Assembly (NCBI RefSeq): GCF_000153305.1
Contig: NZ_CH724107.1
Span: 1,277,375 to 1,335,436 of the forward strand
DNA: 58,062 bases
Direction: 5' to 3'
Source: Oceanicola granulosus HTCC2516
GTDB taxonomy: Bacteria > Pseudomonadota > Alphaproteobacteria > Rhodobacterales > Rhodobacteraceae
The notes below the pieces were generated by a model. It was not told the origin of the DNA. It saw only the letters and a list, made by a program, of their open reading frames with translations, and made no database searches. The number at the start of each line of letters is the position of its first letter. Positions within the stretch are counted from its first letter, which is position 1. Of this stretch, positions 35,567-44,329 are shown piece after piece. Position numbers and translations under genes: made by a program.

Positions 35567-37009
35567 TCAGAGCCCCTTGGCGCGGTAGCTCGCGGCGACC
35601 CGCTCGATTGAGACGAGGTAGGCGGCGGTGCGCAGGTCGTGGACGTCGTTGCGCCCGTGCCAGGTCTCCGACATGGCCTGGTAGGCGGTGCGCATCGTGT
35701 CGTCGAGGCCGGAGCGGACCAGCTCGAGCTCGCCGGCGCCCTTGAGGTAGCGGTCCTTGAAGTTCGGCGACAGCTCCCAGCCGAGGTCGCGGTCGGCCGA
35801 CAGCCGCTCGAGCTCGCGCACGATCAGCTCGTGGCGCGCTTCCTCCTGGCGGCGCTGCATCCGGCCGAAGCGGATGTGGGAGAGGTTCTTGACCCACTCG
35901 AAGTACGACACCGTCACACCGCCGGCGTTGGCGAACATGTCGGGGATGATGACGCAGCCCTTCTCGCGCAGGATCTCGTCGCCCCCGGCGGTGATCGGGC
36001 CGTTCGCGGCCTCGATGATCAGCGGCGCCTGGATGCGGGCGGCGTTGTCCTTGTGGATCACCCCCTCGAGCGCGGCGGGGATCAGGATGTCGCACGTCGC
36101 CTCGAGCACCGCGTCGCCCTCGGGCGTGTAGGTGGCGCGGGGGTAGCCGGTGACGCCGCCGTGCTCGCCGATCCAGGCGTGCACGTCGTCCACGTCGAGC
36201 CCGTCGGGCGCGGTCAGGGCGCCGTCGCGCTCGATGATGCCGACGATGCGGCAGCCGTCCTCCTCCTGCAGGAACTTCGCGGCGTGGTAGCCCACGTTGC
36301 CGAGGCCCTGCACGATGACCCGCTTGCCCTCGAGCGTGCCGCTCAGGCCGGCGGCGTTGATGTCGTCGGGGTGCCGGAAGAACTCGCGCAGGGCGAACTG
36401 CACGCCGCGCCCCGTCGCCTCGACGCGCCCGGCGATGCCGCCGGAATTGAGCGGCTTGCCGGTGACGCAGGCGTTGGCGTTGATGTCGGTGGTGTTCATC
36501 CGCCGGTACTGGTCGGCGATCCAGGCCATCTCGCGCTCGCCGGTGCCCATGTCGGGGGCGGGCACGTTCTGGGCGGGGTGGATCAGGTCGCGCTTGGCGA
36601 GCTCGTAGGCGAAGCGGCGGGTGATGCGTTCGAGTTCGTCTTCCTCCCATTCGCGCGGGTCGATCCTGAGGCCGCCCTTGGAGCCGCCGAAGGGTGTTTC
36701 GACGAGGGCGCACTTGTAGGTCATCAGCGCGGCGAGGGCCTCGACCTCGTCCTGGTTGACGCTCATCGCGTAGCGGATGCCGCCCTTGACCGGCTCCATG
36801 TGCTCGGAATGGACGGAGCGGTAGCCGGTGAAGGTGTGGATGCCGCCGCGCAGCCGCACGCCGAAGCGGACGGTGTAAGTGGCGTTGCAGACGCGGATTT
36901 TCTCCTCGAGCCCCGGCGGGAGGTCCATCAGCGCCACGGCGCGGTTGAACATGATGTCGACGCTCTGGCGGAACGACGGCTCTCCGTGGGGTCGGTGCGG
37001 CTGCGACAT
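35567..37009 (-). CDS. Glu/Leu/Phe/Val dehydrogenase (NAD(P)-dependent glutamate dehydrogenase)
   Basis: Predicted 480-residue dehydrogenase interconverting glutamate and 2-oxoglutarate with ammonia. The N-terminal domain has VKGGIRY, and catalytic lysine in TPFGGSKGG (Lys111) with VPAPDMGTG following. The Rossmann domain contains VIVQGLGNVGYHAAKFL, and AANGPIT and FANAGGVTVSYFEW are conserved. GDH is more likely than leucine or phenylalanine dehydrogenase from length and these motifs. Cofactor choice cannot be read. The start ATG at 37009 has an AGGA 9 bases upstream. It is divergent from the Tad genes across a 219-base region with a phased motif array. Confidence 0.9.
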   Translation of the reverse strand: MSQPHRPHGEPSFRQSVDIMFNRAVALMDLPPGLEEKIRVCNATYTVRFGVRLRGGIHTFTGYRSVHSEHMEPVKGGIRYAMSVNQDEVEALAALMTYKCALVETPFGGSKGGLRIDPREWEEDELERITRRFAYELAKRDLIHPAQNVPAPDMGTGEREMAWIADQYRRMNTTDINANACVTGKPLNSGGIAGRVEATGRGVQFALREFFRHPDDINAAGLSGTLEGKRVIVQGLGNVGYHAAKFLQEEDGCRIVGIIERDGALTAPDGLDVDDVHAWIGEHGGVTGYPRATYTPEGDAVLEATCDILIPAALEGVIHKDNAARIQAPLIIEAANGPITAGGDEILREKGCVIIPDMFANAGGVTVSYFEWVKNLSHIRFGRMQRRQEEARHELIVRELERLSADRDLGWELSPNFKDRYLKGAGELELVRSGLDDTMRTAYQAMSETWHGRNDVHDLRTAAYLVSIERVAASYRAKGL

Positions 37010-37095
37010 GTGGACGATCCTCCTAGACCACGGGCGCGGGTGCGCCCTCATCGCGGGGAGATAAACATGATTCGGTGAAGGATGCCTCACCGAGG

Positions 37096-37156
37096 TGCAT
37101 GACGCCGCGCAAGCGCGATGCACCGCCCGTGCACGGCGCGTGCACCGCGCATGCAC
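37096..37156. promoter_or_regulatory. Phased TGCAC motif array (candidate operator)
   Basis: Four copies of RTGCAC start their TGCA at 37119, 37130, 37141 and 37152, exactly 11 bases apart, so they lie on one face of the helix. A fifth copy, inverted (GGTGCAT), has its TGCA at 37096. The array lies between the divergent gdh and Tad genes, where a cooperative regulator could act on one or both. Confidence 0.5.
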
Positions 37157-37228
37157 CCATTTCCGCCCAATTGGCACCGCATTCGTAGGCCATAGAAGCC
37201 GGCAAGGATATTGAACGAGGACGTCATT

Positions 37229-38851
37229 ATGCCTGCATTGATGCGACGGATCACGACGCGCGCCGCGGCGCTGAGGCGCGACGAGCGCGGCGGAATGATC
37301 ATCTTCGGCCTGTTCGTCTTCCTGCTGCTGCTCCTCGCCGGGGGCATGGCCGTCGACTTCATGCGCACGGAGACGGCACGCGGCCGGCTGCAGGCGACGC
37401 TCGACGGCGCGGTGCTCGCCGCCGCCGACCTCGACCAGGACAAGGACCCGGTCGAGGTGGTGCGCGACTACGTGGCGAAGGCCGGCCTCGATCCGTTCCT
37501 GATCGACGTCGACGTCACCGAGATCGCCGGGCAACGCATCGTCACGGCGAGCGCCAAGAGCGACGTGACGATGCACTTCATGAAGATGGTCGGGATCGAC
37601 TTCCTCCCCGCCCCCGCCCGCTCGACCGCCTCGGAAGCCGTCTCCAACCTCGACGTGTCGCTCGTGCTCGACATGTCCGGCTCGATGGAGGGCGACAAGC
37701 TCGACCAGCTCCAGGCGGCCGCGAAGAATTTCGTCGGCATCGTCTACGACACCATGGGCGCCGAGAAGATCCTGCTCAACGTCGTGCCCTACGCGACGCA
37801 GGTCGCGGCGCCGGCCGGACTGCTCGACATGCTGGGCGCTTTCCTGCGCGAGCACAGCTACTCGAACTGCGTCAGCTTCTCCGCCGCCGATTTCACCGAG
37901 ACCTCGATCCTCGAGGCGGCGGCCCTTCCGCAGGGCGGACACTTCGACCCCTTCTACACGTGGGGACCGCTGCGCTACGACGACGTCACCTTCGTCTGCA
38001 ATCCCGACCCGTCCACGGAGGTGCTGACGCTGGCCTCGACGCAACGGGAGATCGAGGACTACATCGACGGGCTCGTGGCGGAGGGCAACACCTCCATCGA
38101 CGTCGGCATGAAGTGGGGCGCGGCGCTGATCGACCCGGATCTCGGCAGCACCCTCAACGAGTTCGCCAACGGCCCGAGCGCGGCCGGCATCAACCCCGTC
38201 GCGCTCTGGGGCGACCGCTCGACCGACAAGGTCATCGTGCTGATGACCGACGGCAAGAACACCACCGAGTACCGCCTGCCCGCGACACTTGGCACCTGGT
38301 CGGACGTCTACATCGACGACGCCCGCGACGAGTTCTGGGTGCGCCAGACCGACGACCGCGACGCCGACGACGACAACCGCTATTCCAACGACACGTGGTT
38401 CTGGGTCGACGGGCGGGTCGCTGGCCGGAACAACTTCTGGCGGCGCGACAACCGCTTTCCACACGGCGGCGGCAGGATCGAAGACAACGTGCGCCGGCTG
38501 ACCTACGAGGAGCTCTTCAGCCGGGTCTCGGTCTACTACAACGCCTATTACCACCACTACCTGCAGAACTTCGATCGCACCGAACTCGATACCTGGTACT
38601 GGGACTTCCTCGACATGTCGCTCAGCACCAGCGCCAAGAACGCCCGCCTCGAGGCGATCTGCACCGCCGCCAAGAACCAGGGCGTGCAGGTCTTCACCGT
38701 CGGCTTCGAGGTGGAGGACGACGAGGCGATCATCATGGAGGACTGCGCCTCGTCGCGGGCCCACTTCTTCCGGGTCTCGGGCGGGGGTGACCTGACGACG
38801 GCGTTCGAGTCCATCGCGCGCCAGATCACCGAGCTGAGGCTGACGGAATGA
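37229..38851 (+). CDS. TadG-like pilus assembly protein with von Willebrand A domain
   Basis: Predicted 540-residue protein. After a basic N-terminus, a transmembrane helix (about 23-43) is preceded by DERGGMIIFGLF, the TadE/TadG prepilin-like entry. The rest is a large extracytoplasmic von Willebrand A domain with MIDAS motif DMSGSM (Asp148, Ser150, Ser152), GNTSIDVGMKWG and VLMTDGKN. An Asp/Arg/Tyr/Trp-rich insertion lies around 365-420. Such proteins belong to the Tad (Flp) pilus system that mediates adhesion. GAGGA precedes the ATG at 37229. The stop overlaps the next gene start (ATGA). No tadA/cpaF or flp gene is present. Confidence 0.84.
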   Translation: MPALMRRITTRAAALRRDERGGMIIFGLFVFLLLLLAGGMAVDFMRTETARGRLQATLDGAVLAAADLDQDKDPVEVVRDYVAKAGLDPFLIDVDVTEIAGQRIVTASAKSDVTMHFMKMVGIDFLPAPARSTASEAVSNLDVSLVLDMSGSMEGDKLDQLQAAAKNFVGIVYDTMGAEKILLNVVPYATQVAAPAGLLDMLGAFLREHSYSNCVSFSAADFTETSILEAAALPQGGHFDPFYTWGPLRYDDVTFVCNPDPSTEVLTLASTQREIEDYIDGLVAEGNTSIDVGMKWGAALIDPDLGSTLNEFANGPSAAGINPVALWGDRSTDKVIVLMTDGKNTTEYRLPATLGTWSDVYIDDARDEFWVRQTDDRDADDDNRYSNDTWFWVDGRVAGRNNFWRRDNRFPHGGGRIEDNVRRLTYEELFSRVSVYYNAYYHHYLQNFDRTELDTWYWDFLDMSLSTSAKNARLEAICTAAKNQGVQVFTVGFEVEDDEAIIMEDCASSRAHFFRVSGGGDLTTAFESIARQITELRLTE

Positions 38852-39384
38852 CCCGCCAGGCGCGATCCGCCCTGCGCCGGCTGTGGCGCGACGAGGACGG
38901 CAACCCGACGGTGGAGTTCGTCCTCGTCTTCCCGCTGTTCCTGACGCTGATGATCTCGGCCTTCGAGTCGGGCATCCTGATGACGCGGCACATGATGCTC
39001 GAGCGCGGGCTCGACATCTCGGTGCGCGCGATTCGCCTCGGCACCACCGAGCCGGTGACGGCGCCGCGGCTGCGGGACTGGGTCTGCGGCAATGCCGCGA
39101 TCATCCCCGACTGCCAGAACCAGCTGAAGGTCGAGATGATCCGCATGGACCCGCAGGACTGGAGCACGCCGCCCGCGGGGGCCGACTGCGTCGACCGCAA
39201 CGATCCCGCCGCGCCGAACCGGACCTTCCAGACCGGGGGCAACCACCAGCTGATGGTGCTGCGTGTCTGCGCGCTGTTCGATCCGGTGTTTCCGAACTTC
39301 GGCCTCGGCAAGCAGATCACCGAGGGCGACAAGACGTTCTACGCGCTGGTCTCCACCTCCGTCTTCGTGATGGAGCCGAGCTGA
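38848..39384 (+). CDS. TadE-family pilus assembly protein
   Basis: Predicted 178-residue protein with a basic N-terminus, then DEDGNPTVEFVLVFPLFLTLM, the TadE-like signature with a Glu a few residues into a single transmembrane helix (about 24-45). The rest is extracytoplasmic, with four cysteines in the order GNAAIIPDC, ADC and RVC. Translationally coupled to the vWA gene by an ATGA overlap. In related genomes a second TadE-like gene usually lies alongside; here its likely counterpart is at 49779-50369. Confidence 0.85.
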   Translation: MTRQARSALRRLWRDEDGNPTVEFVLVFPLFLTLMISAFESGILMTRHMMLERGLDISVRAIRLGTTEPVTAPRLRDWVCGNAAIIPDCQNQLKVEMIRMDPQDWSTPPAGADCVDRNDPAAPNRTFQTGGNHQLMVLRVCALFDPVFPNFGLGKQITEGDKTFYALVSTSVFVMEPS

Positions 39385-39422
39385 GGGCGCGCGTGGTCCG
39401 CGCGCGCCCTGCCCGGGCCGCG

Positions 39423-40856
39423 CTAGTGGCGCGGCGTCTCGAGCGGCAGGCCCGTCGGCTGGCGGTGCCGGCCGGGCTCGGGGGCGGCGGTGTCCTCGGG
39501 CAGATGCTCGGGCAGCACGAGGTTGAGCACGATGGCGAGGAACGCCGCCGGCAGCAGCCCCGACACCATCAGCACCGACGCCCAGTCGGGCAGGTACTGC
39601 ACCGCCTGCGGCTCGAGCTGGAGGCCGAGGCCGACCGACAGCGACACCGCGAAGATCACCATGTTGCGCCGGTTCCAGTCGACGTCGGACAGCATCGACA
39701 CGCCCGCCGCGACGACCATGCCGAACATCACGATCACCCCGCCGCCGAGCACCTCGATGGGCACCGTGCGGATTACGCCGCCGACCTTCGGGATCAGCCC
39801 GCAGACGATCAGGAAGATCGCGCCGCAGGTCACGACGTGGCGGCTCATCACCCCGGTCATCGCGATCAGCCCGACATTCTGGCTGAAGGAGGTGTTGGGG
39901 AAGCTGCCGAACACGCCCGCGACGGCGGTGCCGAGGCCGTCGGCGTAGGTCGCGCCGGTGATCTCGCGGTCGGTCGCCTCGCGTCCGGCGCCGCCCTTGG
40001 TGACGCCGGAGACGTCGCCCACCGTCTCGACCGCCGAGACCACGGCCATCAGGCAGAAGCCGACGATGGCGGCGACGGAGAACTCGAAGCCGTAGCGGAA
40101 CGGGTCGGGCAGCGCGAAGGCGGCGGCGCTGTTCCAGGAGCCGGTGATCGAGGCGACCGGCAGGATGCCGACGAGGATGGCGTAGACGTAGCCGGCCACC
40201 AGCCCGATCAGCACCGCCGACACGGCGAGCATCCCGCGGGTGAAGAACTTCAGCGCCAGCGTCACCACGATGACCAGGACCGCCGCCGACCAGTTGAGCG
40301 CGGAGCCGTATTCCTCGGTGCCGATCGCCGGCACGCCGCCGGCGGCGTACTGGATGCCGACGCGCACCAGCGCCAGGCCGATCATCGTCACCACGAGCCC
40401 CGTGACCAGCGGCGGCAGCGCGAAGCGGATGCGGCCGATGAAGGTGCCGAGCAGCGCGTGGAACAGGCCGCCGATCACCACCCCGCCGAACAGCGCGGCG
40501 AGCCCGTCGACGCCCTTGCCCGCGACGAGCGGGATCATGATCGGCAGGAACGCGAAGGAGGTGCCCTGCACGATGGGCAGCCCCGCGCCGACGGGGCCGA
40601 GGGTGATGGTCTGCAGCAGCGTCGCGATGCCGGCGAAGAGCATCGCCATCTGGATCAGGTAGAGCAGCTCGGGGAAGTCGGGGCTGTTCGAGCCGAAGCC
40701 GAACCCGGCCGCGCCGGCGACGATGATCGCGGGCGTGACGTTGCTGACGAACATGGCCAGCACGTGCTGGATGCCGAGCGGGATCGCCTTGTGCAGGGGC
40801 GGTGTGTAGTCCGGGTCGCGTAGCTGTTCGGGCGTGCCGATCGATGTGTCTGCCAA
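39423..40856 (-). CDS. NCS2 family urate/xanthine permease
   Basis: Predicted 477-residue membrane transporter of the nucleobase:cation symporter-2 family. Visible signatures are GIQHVLAMFVSNVTPAIIVAG near the start, QGTSFAFLPIMIP, the NCS2 motif SAVETVGDVSGVTK and NTSFSQNVGLIAMTGVMSR. Context with urate and ureide genes suggests urate as substrate. The start is a TTG at 40856, chosen because GGAGAGGA lies 7 bases upstream and no ATG is available. It follows allA and puuE-uraD on the same strand, so it is likely the last gene of that operon. Confidence 0.9.
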   Translation of the reverse strand: MADTSIGTPEQLRDPDYTPPLHKAIPLGIQHVLAMFVSNVTPAIIVAGAAGFGFGSNSPDFPELLYLIQMAMLFAGIATLLQTITLGPVGAGLPIVQGTSFAFLPIMIPLVAGKGVDGLAALFGGVVIGGLFHALLGTFIGRIRFALPPLVTGLVVTMIGLALVRVGIQYAAGGVPAIGTEEYGSALNWSAAVLVIVVTLALKFFTRGMLAVSAVLIGLVAGYVYAILVGILPVASITGSWNSAAAFALPDPFRYGFEFSVAAIVGFCLMAVVSAVETVGDVSGVTKGGAGREATDREITGATYADGLGTAVAGVFGSFPNTSFSQNVGLIAMTGVMSRHVVTCGAIFLIVCGLIPKVGGVIRTVPIEVLGGGVIVMFGMVVAAGVSMLSDVDWNRRNMVIFAVSLSVGLGLQLEPQAVQYLPDWASVLMVSGLLPAAFLAIVLNLVLPEHLPEDTAAPEPGRHRQPTGLPLETPRH

Positions 40857-40902
40857 GGTGCTGTCCTCTCCTGCTGACGGTCGATGCGGCTGCCCGCACC
40901 CG

Positions 40903-41406
40903 TTAGGGCTCGACGATGCTCCAGGGGGTGTCGAACCAGACTTCCTCGAGATTGGCCGATTTCGCCTCGCCCGCGGGGGCGATGCGGTCGACGACGGCGA
41001 ACAGGCCCGGCGCGGCGAGCGGGGTCAGGACCCCGTGCCAGGTGCCGCGGGCGAAGTTGATCCCCTGCCCCGGCGCGGCGCGGAACGCGATGGGCGTGCC
41101 GGGGCGGCCGGCCTCGTCGGAGGCGACGATCACGAGCCAGGGGTTCTGGTGCATCGGCAGGAAGGCCTGGGAGCCGAGCGGGTGGCGCTCGACCATCGCG
41201 AGCTCGTAGGGCAGCGCGCGGGGGGTGGCGTCGAAGAGGCTGATGCCGAGGCGGCCGCCCTGCTGGTCGAGCCGGGCGCGGTCGTGGTGGCGGCCGCAGA
41301 GGTCCTGGTTGATCAGCAGGTCGGGCGGGCCGGAGACCTCGAGCACCTCGCCGAAGGGGGCGAAGGCGGCGGCGTCGAGGGGGCGGAGGGGGATGTCCCG
41401 GGTCAC
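40903..41406 (-). CDS. allA: Ureidoglycolate lyase AllA
   Basis: Predicted 167-residue cupin-type lyase that splits ureidoglycolate into glyoxylate and urea, the last step of ureide breakdown. Typical parts are RPLDAAAFAPFGEVLE at the start, LFDATPRALPYELAMVERHPLGSQAF, and NFARGTWHGVLTPL. It starts with GTG at 41406, overlapping the stop of puuE-uraD (GTGA), so translation is coupled. Confidence 0.92.
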   Translation of the reverse strand: MTRDIPLRPLDAAAFAPFGEVLEVSGPPDLLINQDLCGRHHDRARLDQQGGRLGISLFDATPRALPYELAMVERHPLGSQAFLPMHQNPWLVIVASDEAGRPGTPIAFRAAPGQGINFARGTWHGVLTPLAAPGLFAVVDRIAPAGEAKSANLEEVWFDTPWSIVEP

Positions 41407-42815
41407 GGCAGCTGGTCCTTCAGCCGCAGCAGCGCGATGCGCTCGACCTGCCGGCAGGCCTCGGCGAACTCGGTGGCGCGGTCGTTGGCGATGCGGCGCT
41501 CGAAGGCGGCGAGGATGCCGGCCTTGTCGTGGTCGCGCACCGCGATGATGAAGGGGAAGCCGTGCTTGGCGACGTAGGCGTCGTTGAGCTCGGTGAAGCG
41601 GGCGCGCTCGGCGTCGGTGAGCGCGTCGAGCCCGGCGGAGGCCTGCTCGCTGGTGCTCTCGGCGGTGAGCTTCCTCGCCGCCGCGAGCTTGCCCGCGAGG
41701 TCGGGGTGGGCCTTGAGGACGCCGAGCCGCTCGGCCTCGGTGGCGCTGCGGAACATGCGCGCGAGCGCGTTGTGCAGGCCGACGGCGGTGTCGTGGGCGG
41801 GGCCGAGCTCGAGGCCGTAGGCCTGCTCGGCGATCCAGGGCGAGTGCTCGAAGATCGAGCCGTAGCGGGCAACGAAGGTGTCGTGGTTCATCTCGCTGGG
41901 CCGTTCGCGCCGCACCGGCGGGTGGGTCGCGGCCCAGTGCTCGGCGATCTCGAGGCGGGTGGCGAACCAGACGCCCTCGTGGGCCTGCGCGTGCTCGATG
42001 AAACGGCGCAGCGCCTCGATGCGGCCGGGCCGCCCGACGAGGCGGCAATGGAGCCCCACCGACATCATCTTCGCCGCCCCCGCCGCGCCCTCGGCGTAGA
42101 GGGTGTCGAAGCTGGCGCGCAGGTAGTCGAAGAACTGCCCGGGCGCGTTGAAGCCCTGCGGCGTGGCGAAGCGCATGTCGTTGGCGTCGAGCGTGTAGGG
42201 CACGATCAGCTGGTCGCGCGCGCCGAAGCGCGCCCAGTAGGGCAGATCGTCGGCGTAGCTGTCGGCGACGTAGTCGAAGACCCCGGTCTCGGCGGCGAGG
42301 CGCAGCGTGTTCTCCGACGAGCGGCCCGTGTACCAGCCGCGCGGCGGCGCGCCGACGACCTCGGTGTGCAGCCGGATCGCCTCGGCGATGGCGGCGCGCT
42401 CGTCGGCCTCGGCCATGTCCTTGTGCTCGATCCACTTCAGCCCATGGCTCGCGATCTCCCAGCCCGCCGCCTGCATCGCGGCGACCTGCTCGGGCGCGCG
42501 GGCCAGCGCGCTGGCGACGCCGTAGACCGTCACCGGCAGGTCTTCGAGCAGCCGGTGCAGCCGCCAGAAGCCGGCCCGCGCGCCGTACTCGTAGATCGAT
42601 TCCATGTTGGCGTGGCGCTGGCCCGGCCACGCGGCGGCGCCGACGATCTCGGAGAGGAACGCCTCGGAGGCGGCGTCGCCGTGCAGGACGTTGTTCTCGC
42701 CGCCCTCCTCGTAGTTGAGCACGAGCTGCACCGCGATGCGCGCGCCGCCCGGCCAGCGGGGGTCGGGCGGGGTCGCGCCGTAGCCGATCATGTCGCGCGG
42801 GTAGCGGGTGGTCAT
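41403..42815 (-). CDS. Bifunctional allantoinase PuuE / OHCU decarboxylase UraD
   Basis: Predicted 470-residue fusion. Residues 1-300 are a NodB/polysaccharide-deacetylase-type allantoinase (PuuE) with RDMIGYGATPPDPRWPGGAR, NYEEGGENNVLHGD, ASHGLKWIEH and GWYTGRSSENT. Residues 305-470 are UraD, with LKAHPDLAGKLA and the signature STSEQASAGLDALT. UraD decarboxylates OHCU to S-allantoin, and PuuE hydrolyses allantoin to allantoate, so the fusion links consecutive steps. GAGGAGA precedes the ATG. It leads the operon with allA and the permease, divergent from hiuH. Confidence 0.93.
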   Translation of the reverse strand: MTTRYPRDMIGYGATPPDPRWPGGARIAVQLVLNYEEGGENNVLHGDAASEAFLSEIVGAAAWPGQRHANMESIYEYGARAGFWRLHRLLEDLPVTVYGVASALARAPEQVAAMQAAGWEIASHGLKWIEHKDMAEADERAAIAEAIRLHTEVVGAPPRGWYTGRSSENTLRLAAETGVFDYVADSYADDLPYWARFGARDQLIVPYTLDANDMRFATPQGFNAPGQFFDYLRASFDTLYAEGAAGAAKMMSVGLHCRLVGRPGRIEALRRFIEHAQAHEGVWFATRLEIAEHWAATHPPVRRERPSEMNHDTFVARYGSIFEHSPWIAEQAYGLELGPAHDTAVGLHNALARMFRSATEAERLGVLKAHPDLAGKLAAARKLTAESTSEQASAGLDALTDAERARFTELNDAYVAKHGFPFIIAVRDHDKAGILAAFERRIANDRATEFAEACRQVERIALLRLKDQLP

Positions 42816-42837
42816 CGCTGTCTCCTCGTTGACAGGT

Positions 42838-42870
42838 TTGATAGGGGACGAAGCGCCGCGGCATTATCAA
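42838..42870. promoter_or_regulatory. Inverted repeat upstream of puuE-uraD
   Basis: TTGATA (42838-42843) and TATCAA (42865-42870) are inverted with 21 bases between. They lie 23 bases upstream of the puuE-uraD start codon, suitable for a regulator site. The adjacent LysR protein is one candidate binder. Pattern only. Confidence 0.35.
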
Positions 42871-42930
42871 GAAAAACCGATATCAGCGTCGTGATTTACT
42901 TCCTGTTGCCTAAGCCGTAAACATGTCACC

Positions 42931-42940
42931 CTGTATACAG
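42931..42940. promoter_or_regulatory. Palindrome CTGTATACAG upstream of hiuH
   Basis: A perfect 10-base palindrome with a TGTATACA core lies 23 bases before the hiuH ATG, in the gap between divergent puuE-uraD and hiuH. TGTATACA-like cores are used by several GntR-family regulators. No GntR gene is in the window. Confidence 0.4.
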
Positions 42941-42963
42941 GCAGCGGAAGAGTGGGTGCGAAC

Positions 42964-43317
42964 ATGGCTGGCTACCTGACGACACACGTTCTCGACACCG
43001 CCCGGGGCCGCCCCGCGGCCGGCCTCAGGATCGAGCTCTACCGGATCGAGGGCGACGGCCGCACCAAGCTGGCGGAGGCGACCACCAACGACGACGGCCG
43101 CACCGATGGCCCGATCCTGCCCGAGGCCGACTTCGCCACCGGCAGCTACGAGCTGGTGTTCCATGCCGGCTCCTATCTCGACGTCAGCGGCGTGCCCGGC
43201 GAGAGCCCGCGCTTCCTCTCCGAGATCCCGATCCGCTTCGGCATGTCGGAGGAGACGCATTACCACGTGCCGCTGCTGCTCTCGCCCTTCGGCTACGCCA
43301 CCTACCGCGGCAGCTAG
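42964..43317 (+). CDS. hiuH: 5-hydroxyisourate hydrolase
   Basis: Predicted 117-residue transthyretin-like enzyme that opens 5-hydroxyisourate to OHCU. Family signatures are [14 protein letters not shown] near the start (His8 of the active site), [12 protein letters not shown], and the diagnostic C-terminal YRGS. Length is typical. I start at the ATG at 42964, the usual [11 protein letters not shown] start; a GTG four codons earlier is also in frame. It converges on the LysR gene, and both stop at a shared CTAG. Confidence 0.95.
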   Translation: MAGYLTTHVLDTARGRPAAGLRIELYRIEGDGRTKLAEATTNDDGRTDGPILPEADFATGSYELVFHAGSYLDVSGVPGESPRFLSEIPIRFGMSEETHYHVPLLLSPFGYATYRGS

Positions 43318-44231
43318 GCGGGCTCGAGCGCCTTCAGCTCGGCGCTGATGCGGGCGATCATGAAGTCCATGAACAGCCGCGTCTTCGGGTCCTGGTGGCG
43401 GCGGTGGGTGAACAGGCAGGCGAGCTGCACCGGCACCGGCGGCGTCGCCTCGGCGACCTGCACCAGCCGGCCCGCCGCGAGGTGCGCGCCGACCTCGAAG
43501 GCCGGTTTCATCACCACCCCCTGCCCCGCCAGCGCCCAGTCCGTCAGCACGTCGCCGTCGTCGCTCTCGAGCCGCCCGCGCACCGCGAAGCGGCGCGGGC
43601 CGTCGGGGGTGACGAGCTCCCACTGGAACTCGGCGGCGCCGGGGAAGCGCAGGTTGAGGCAGTCGTGCCCCTCGGCGACCAGTGCCTCGCCGTCGGCCGG
43701 GTGGCCGCGCGCGGCGATGTAGCCCGGCGCGGCGCAAAGCACGCGCGGGCATTCGGCGATCATGCGGATGCGCATGTCGCTGTCGGCGGGGCGGCCGAGG
43801 AAGAAGGCGATGTCGAGCCCCTCGGCGGTGAGGTCGATCTTGCGGTCGCTGAGCCGCAGCCGCACGGTGATGAGCGGGTACTTCTCGGCGAAGGCCGGGA
43901 TGTGCGGCGCGATCAGCCGCCGCCCGAGCCCAAGCGGCGCGGCGACGTAGAGCGTGCCGCGCGGGTTCTCCGTCGCCTCGATGACCGCGGCCTCGGCGGC
44001 GTCGACCGAGGCGAGGATGCGGCAGGCGCCCTCGTAGAACATGTGGCCGTGCTCGGTCGGCGTCAGGCTGCGGGTGGTGCGCTGGAACAGCCGCACCCTG
44101 AGATGCCCCTCGAGCTGCGAGATCCGCGCCGACGCCACCGCCGGCGACACCCGCTGGTCGCGCGCCGCCGCGGACATGCCGCCGAGCTCGAAGACGCGCA
44201 CGAAGGTTCTGACGTTGTCGAGGTAGGACAT
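43314..44231 (-). CDS. LysR-family transcriptional regulator
   Basis: Predicted 305-residue regulator. The N-terminal winged helix-turn-helix (5-65) includes [32 protein letters not shown], and the C-terminal effector-binding domain begins about residue 90 ([23 protein letters not shown]). It lies between hiuH and puuD, and divergent from puuD, the usual layout for a LysR protein that controls the neighbouring catabolic gene. Urate or an ureide intermediate is the likely effector, by context only. Confidence 0.88.
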   Translation of the reverse strand: MSYLDNVRTFVRVFELGGMSAAARDQRVSPAVASARISQLEGHLRVRLFQRTTRSLTPTEHGHMFYEGACRILASVDAAEAAVIEATENPRGTLYVAAPLGLGRRLIAPHIPAFAEKYPLITVRLRLSDRKIDLTAEGLDIAFFLGRPADSDMRIRMIAECPRVLCAAPGYIAARGHPADGEALVAEGHDCLNLRFPGAAEFQWELVTPDGPRRFAVRGRLESDDGDVLTDWALAGQGVVMKPAFEVGAHLAAGRLVQVAEATPPVPVQLACLFTHRRHQDPKTRLFMDFMIARISAELKALEPA

Positions 44232-44245
44232 TGTTCGGTCTTTTT

Positions 44246-44268
44246 TGACAGAGCTGGGCTTCGTGTCA
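44246..44268. promoter_or_regulatory. Inverted repeat in the LysR-puuD intergenic region
   Basis: TGACA (44246-44250) and TGTCA (44264-44268) are inverted with 13 bases between, in the 98-base gap between the divergent LysR and puuD genes. The left arm is part of TTGACA, a good -35 for puuD, so a bound regulator would touch that promoter. Confidence 0.4.
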
Positions 44269-44329
44269 GGCTATCGTGAAAATTCTGCCGCAGGTAGAGT
44301 GACCGCAAAAATGTCGAGGAGCCGGTTGC

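Noticed and set aside
37169-37185. Sigma54-type promoter (TTGGCAC) before the Tad genes
   Set aside because: The -24 element looks right, but the -12 GC element is not at the required spacing.
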